A DNA stretch of 64,000 bases from CAMYOC01 sp963704875 (lineage in GTDB: Bacteria > Pseudomonadota > Gammaproteobacteria > Steroidobacterales > XN24), in contig CAVPIA010000007.1 in the NCBI GenBank assembly GCA_963704875.1, positions 124,001 to 188,000 on the forward strand, given 5' to 3'. Both the position numbers and the translations under genes were made by a program. Below are positions 62,701 to 64,000 of this stretch, one piece after another. The notes under the pieces are model-generated. The model was given only the letters and a program-made list of their open reading frames with translations. It made no database searches and was not told the origin of the DNA. The number at the start of each line of letters is the position of its first letter. Position 1 is the stretch's first letter.

Positions 62701-63110
62701 CAAAGTCCGGACCATCGGCCGAACAATCGTCCGCGCCAGCAGCACGCCCGTCACCACCGGCCCAGCAGGCCTCCCGACCGGGACCGGTAACGAACCCGCT
62801 GCCCCGAGCCGTGGGTCCAGTGAGCAATCCGGCCCCGTCGAACACGCCGCCACGTCCGCCAGGACCGGTCAGCAATCCACGTCCGAGCGGGGCCGCAGGC
62901 ACCCGGCCTGCTCAGCCAACACCAGGCGTGAGTTCTGGTCAGCCACCGGGGCAGTCATCGCGGCAGCCATCAGGCGAGGCAAAAGCGGAAAATCAGGGAC
63001 GCTCCGGCAAACTGCCCGAACCGGCAGCCGCGAGACAGTCAAAGCCGGCGGCGGAGAGAGCCTCGCCAGCAACGAAGCCGGAAAGTTCGGCGCCGGGCGG
63101 TGGCGAATAG
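59760..63110 (+). CDS. rne: Ribonuclease E
   Basis: 1116 aa, main mRNA-decay and rRNA/tRNA-processing endonuclease and degradosome scaffold. S1 domain (about residues 36-125), 5' sensor, DNase I-like site with Asp302 (VSIDIN) and Asp345 (LIVIDF), matching E. coli D303/D346, and zinc link CPRC (403-406). The C-terminal half (from about 525) is disordered: Arg/Lys-rich RNA-binding segments, a QNQG repeat (about 718-740), then Ala/Pro/Ser/Gln-rich sequence with three GPV[ST]NP motifs (1008, 1019, 1035). ATG 59760 has no strong ribosome site. Confidence 0.97.
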   Translation: MKRMLVNATQEEELRVAMVDGQRLIDLDIETPAREQKKANIYKGRITRIEPSLEAAFVEYGSTRHGFLPLKEISSEYFIAGADTSGRVNIRDVLKEGQDIVVQVEKEERGNKGAALTTFLSLAGRFLVLMPNNPRAGGVSRRITGADRDEVRDALKEVEIPEGMGAIVRTAGVGRGNEELQWDLDYLLQVWEAVKTSAVQRPAPFLIYQESNTIIRALRDHFSNDVGEILIDGDTAFKEAQEFVERVMPHNQRKLKFYQDPVPLFTRFQIESQIESAFAHSVDLPSGGSVVIDHTEALVSIDINSARSTKGEDIEATALNTNLEAAEEIPRQLRLRDLGGLIVIDFIDMGPQKAQREVENRLRDAVKMDRARIQIGRISKFGLLEMSRQRLRPSLGESAHSICPRCLGRGTVRGVESLSLSILRLLGEEARKDRTSKIIAELPIDVATYLLNEKRDWLTTIEQREQVEMVIVPRSNLESPHYQLRRVRDDAATLPENAPVSYMLPESEAETSDVIERAIRNQPMAQKPAVGNIVPSTPAPTPTHRSAQSAGDARPERPGLIARLLAWFRTTGEESKTARSRSKADAGKDKRKSSGGDTKSDKRGGRGGQQSRSRDRNRSSRDKARGDGEARSASNRGRRKKGPRSGSQDKTQQANASDTDSKPGPNQNEAGPAAQGEDGKPRSRRGGRRRRRGGRKRNQNAAANSADGQQQSGAPAQNQGQNQGQNQGQNQSQNQPENQAPKPAQKDASGESGARQGAENRSGETQTDRNAETTGTARPAPAAQTRPPAPTHDAAGSEQKSAAQKPERQEQGAGKNGAADKDGAAAGQSARGSTAAAAKRSDAPGVDKAPAPTRQPESSTAQAKSQGLQDSSARRPDSRPQPPADSSKESPRPESVATSAPAAKPSPGSATAPRPVSGAATGPAPEQKQRPASPPAEYSGSAPARPAAPVPPTVSASAQTAPSPSPSARAATTATDASPATKSGPSAEQSSAPAARPSPPAQQASRPGPVTNPLPRAVGPVSNPAPSNTPPRPPGPVSNPRPSGAAGTRPAQPTPGVSSGQPPGQSSRQPSGEAKAENQGRSGKLPEPAAARQSKPAAERASPATKPESSAPGGGE

Positions 63111-63131
63111 GACCGGCGGGACGCGCTGAAA

Positions 63132-63638
63132 TCAGACCTTGGAGGCACTGCGCGGAGACCCGCGCAGTGCCTCGATAAGGCCACGGCCAGCCGCTTCGAT
63201 CAGATCCAGTACCTGCTCGAACCCATTGTCGCCGCCGTAGTATGGATCCGGCACTTCGTCGATCTCGGTGTCGACGGCATATGACATGAACAGGCGCAGC
63301 CGTGATCTGAACTCCGGAGCGCAAGATGCTTCCATTTCTGCCAGATTGTCCCGATCCATCGCCAGCACCAGATCGAAGCGCGAGAAGTCGTCGTCAGACA
63401 CTTTGCGTGCCCTCAGTCCGGACAGGTCAATCCCGCGATTGCGCGCCGCGGCCACGGAGCGCGCATCGGGCGGATGACCAATGTGATAGCTATGGGTACC
63501 GGCCGAATCCAGGTCCAGCCGCAAATCAGGGGCCTCCCGGCGCAACAGTTCGCGTACCACGCCCTCGGCGGTTGGAGAGCGGCAGATATTGCCCATGCAG
63601 ACAAACAGTATCGCCTTGATATCTTTATTTTCAGTCAC
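63132..63638 (-). CDS. Low-molecular-weight protein tyrosine phosphatase
   Basis: 168 aa. P-loop FVCMGNICRSPTAEG with nucleophile Cys14 and Arg20, and general acid Asp in VPDPYYGG. Dephosphorylates tyrosine-phosphorylated proteins; here no kinase or capsule gene is adjacent. The last codons lie in a perfect 14-bp inverted repeat. Confidence 0.93.
   Translation of the reverse strand: MTENKDIKAILFVCMGNICRSPTAEGVVRELLRREAPDLRLDLDSAGTHSYHIGHPPDARSVAAARNRGIDLSGLRARKVSDDDFSRFDLVLAMDRDNLAEMEASCAPEFRSRLRLFMSYAVDTEIDEVPDPYYGGDNGFEQVLDLIEAAGRGLIEALRGSPRSASKV
63142..63173. terminator. Perfect 14-bp hairpin between rne and the phosphatase
   Basis: GAGGCACTGCGCGG (63142-63155), loop AGAC, CCGCGCAGTGCCTC (63160-63173). 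No U-tract follows on the plus strand, and on the minus strand it lies in the coding end. Candidate 3' structure stopping or protecting the rne transcript. Confidence 0.55.
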
Positions 63639-63730
63639 TTATAAAACACACTTAAGATGGATTGAATGTCTCGGAACAGATATTCTAAGCCAAATCCGGA
63701 CGAAATCGACGTCGCCACTGGCCATCGAGC

Positions 63731-64000
63731 ATGGACCCGATAACGCCGACACCCGCCGAACTCGCCGAGTTGTTGGCCCAGCTGCGCGCGCTGATCGGAC
63801 AGCCGGTCCGCTACCAGGGGATGGATTACACCATTCGCGACGTGCTTGAGGCGCCTCCCATGCTGGTGCTGCAGGCCGCCGACAACCATACAAGAATCCA
63901 GGCTGACAACTACGGTCAGCCGCGTTCTCTGGGAACCGGGTACCTCGATCTGTCGATCCTTGACGAGCGCGGTTGCGTGAGTGCGGAATTGCGTCTGATC
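63731..64000 (+). CDS. Unknown protein, 3' truncated by window edge
   Basis: 90 codons open to the window end: starts MDPITPTPAELAELLAQLRA, then a short beta-rich segment (VRYQGMDYTIRDVLEAPPMLVLQA) and DLSILDERGCVSAELRLI. Family not recognised. No close ribosome site seen. Divergent from the phosphatase gene. Probably a small soluble protein. Confidence 0.55.
   Translation, partial: MDPITPTPAELAELLAQLRALIGQPVRYQGMDYTIRDVLEAPPMLVLQAADNHTRIQADNYGQPRSLGTGYLDLSILDERGCVSAELRLI

Noticed and set aside
61441..62790. 449-codon frame within the rne tail in another phase
   Set aside because: Arg/His/Pro-rich translation caused by the low-complexity rne C-terminus; rne itself is unbroken across it.

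Overview
The window is GC-rich, densely coded bacterial chromosome. Most features fit a free-living gammaproteobacterium: a ftsK-lolA-rarA-serS block, trxB-aat-infA-clpA/clpS, gspCDEF, and the rne/rluC/maf/yceD-rpmF-plsX-fabH neighbourhood in the same relative topology as in Escherichia coli. Alkyl sulfatase, TolB/TPR 'adenylate cyclase-like' and SLC13 genes suggest an environmental, perhaps marine, lineage near the Woeseiales/Steroidobacterales/Xanthomonadales. That placement is inference from gene content only.

Layout: 1-4.6 kb is a MacB/HlyD-type export operon (adaptor, ATPase, two FtsX-like permeases), followed by an unknown gene. 5.5-17.6 kb is a mosaic of single genes and short operons: a TolB/TPR membrane protein, tRNA-Ala(CGC), GNAT plus peroxiredoxin, YjbQ/TrmH, a SixA-like phosphatase, a convergent pair of L,D-transpeptidases, and a periplasmic alkyl sulfatase divergent from a LysR regulator. 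17.6-19.0 kb is the least ordinary stretch. An intact tRNA-Ser(UGA) is followed, in its own direction of transcription, by 185-bp tandem repeats, each ending in a copy of the tRNA 3' end and carrying a strong terminator. A truncated membrane gene and REP-like palindromes lie inside the array. 19-29 kb holds an MscS/MscK channel, lysoplasmalogenase, RRM and CBS proteins, then serS, rarA, vanZ-like, lolA and ftsK. 29-41.6 kb holds trxB, a FemAB-like gene, aat, infA, clpA, clpS and gspCDEF.

41.7-47.6 kb is a complete SOS mutasome operon, lexA-imuA-imuB-dnaE2, behind two adjacent LexA boxes. LexA would repress it until DNA damage; ImuA and ImuB would then couple DnaE2 to the beta clamp for translesion synthesis. 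47.8-53.5 kb carries an FAD oxidoreductase, PpiC, an Lpp-like alanine-zipper lipoprotein, an SLC13 transporter, a YkvA-domain protein and an orphan ParA. 53.5-63.1 kb is lipid-precursor and RNA metabolism: ppa, fabH, plsX, rpmF, yceD, maf, a HAD phosphatase, rluC and rne. The window ends with a low-molecular-weight phosphatase and the start of an unrecognised gene.

The best candidates for something under-described are the tRNA-Ser repeat array and the ImuB that carries an Hda-like clamp-binding peptide at its N-terminus. Function calls rest on motif recognition by eye; no database search was run.
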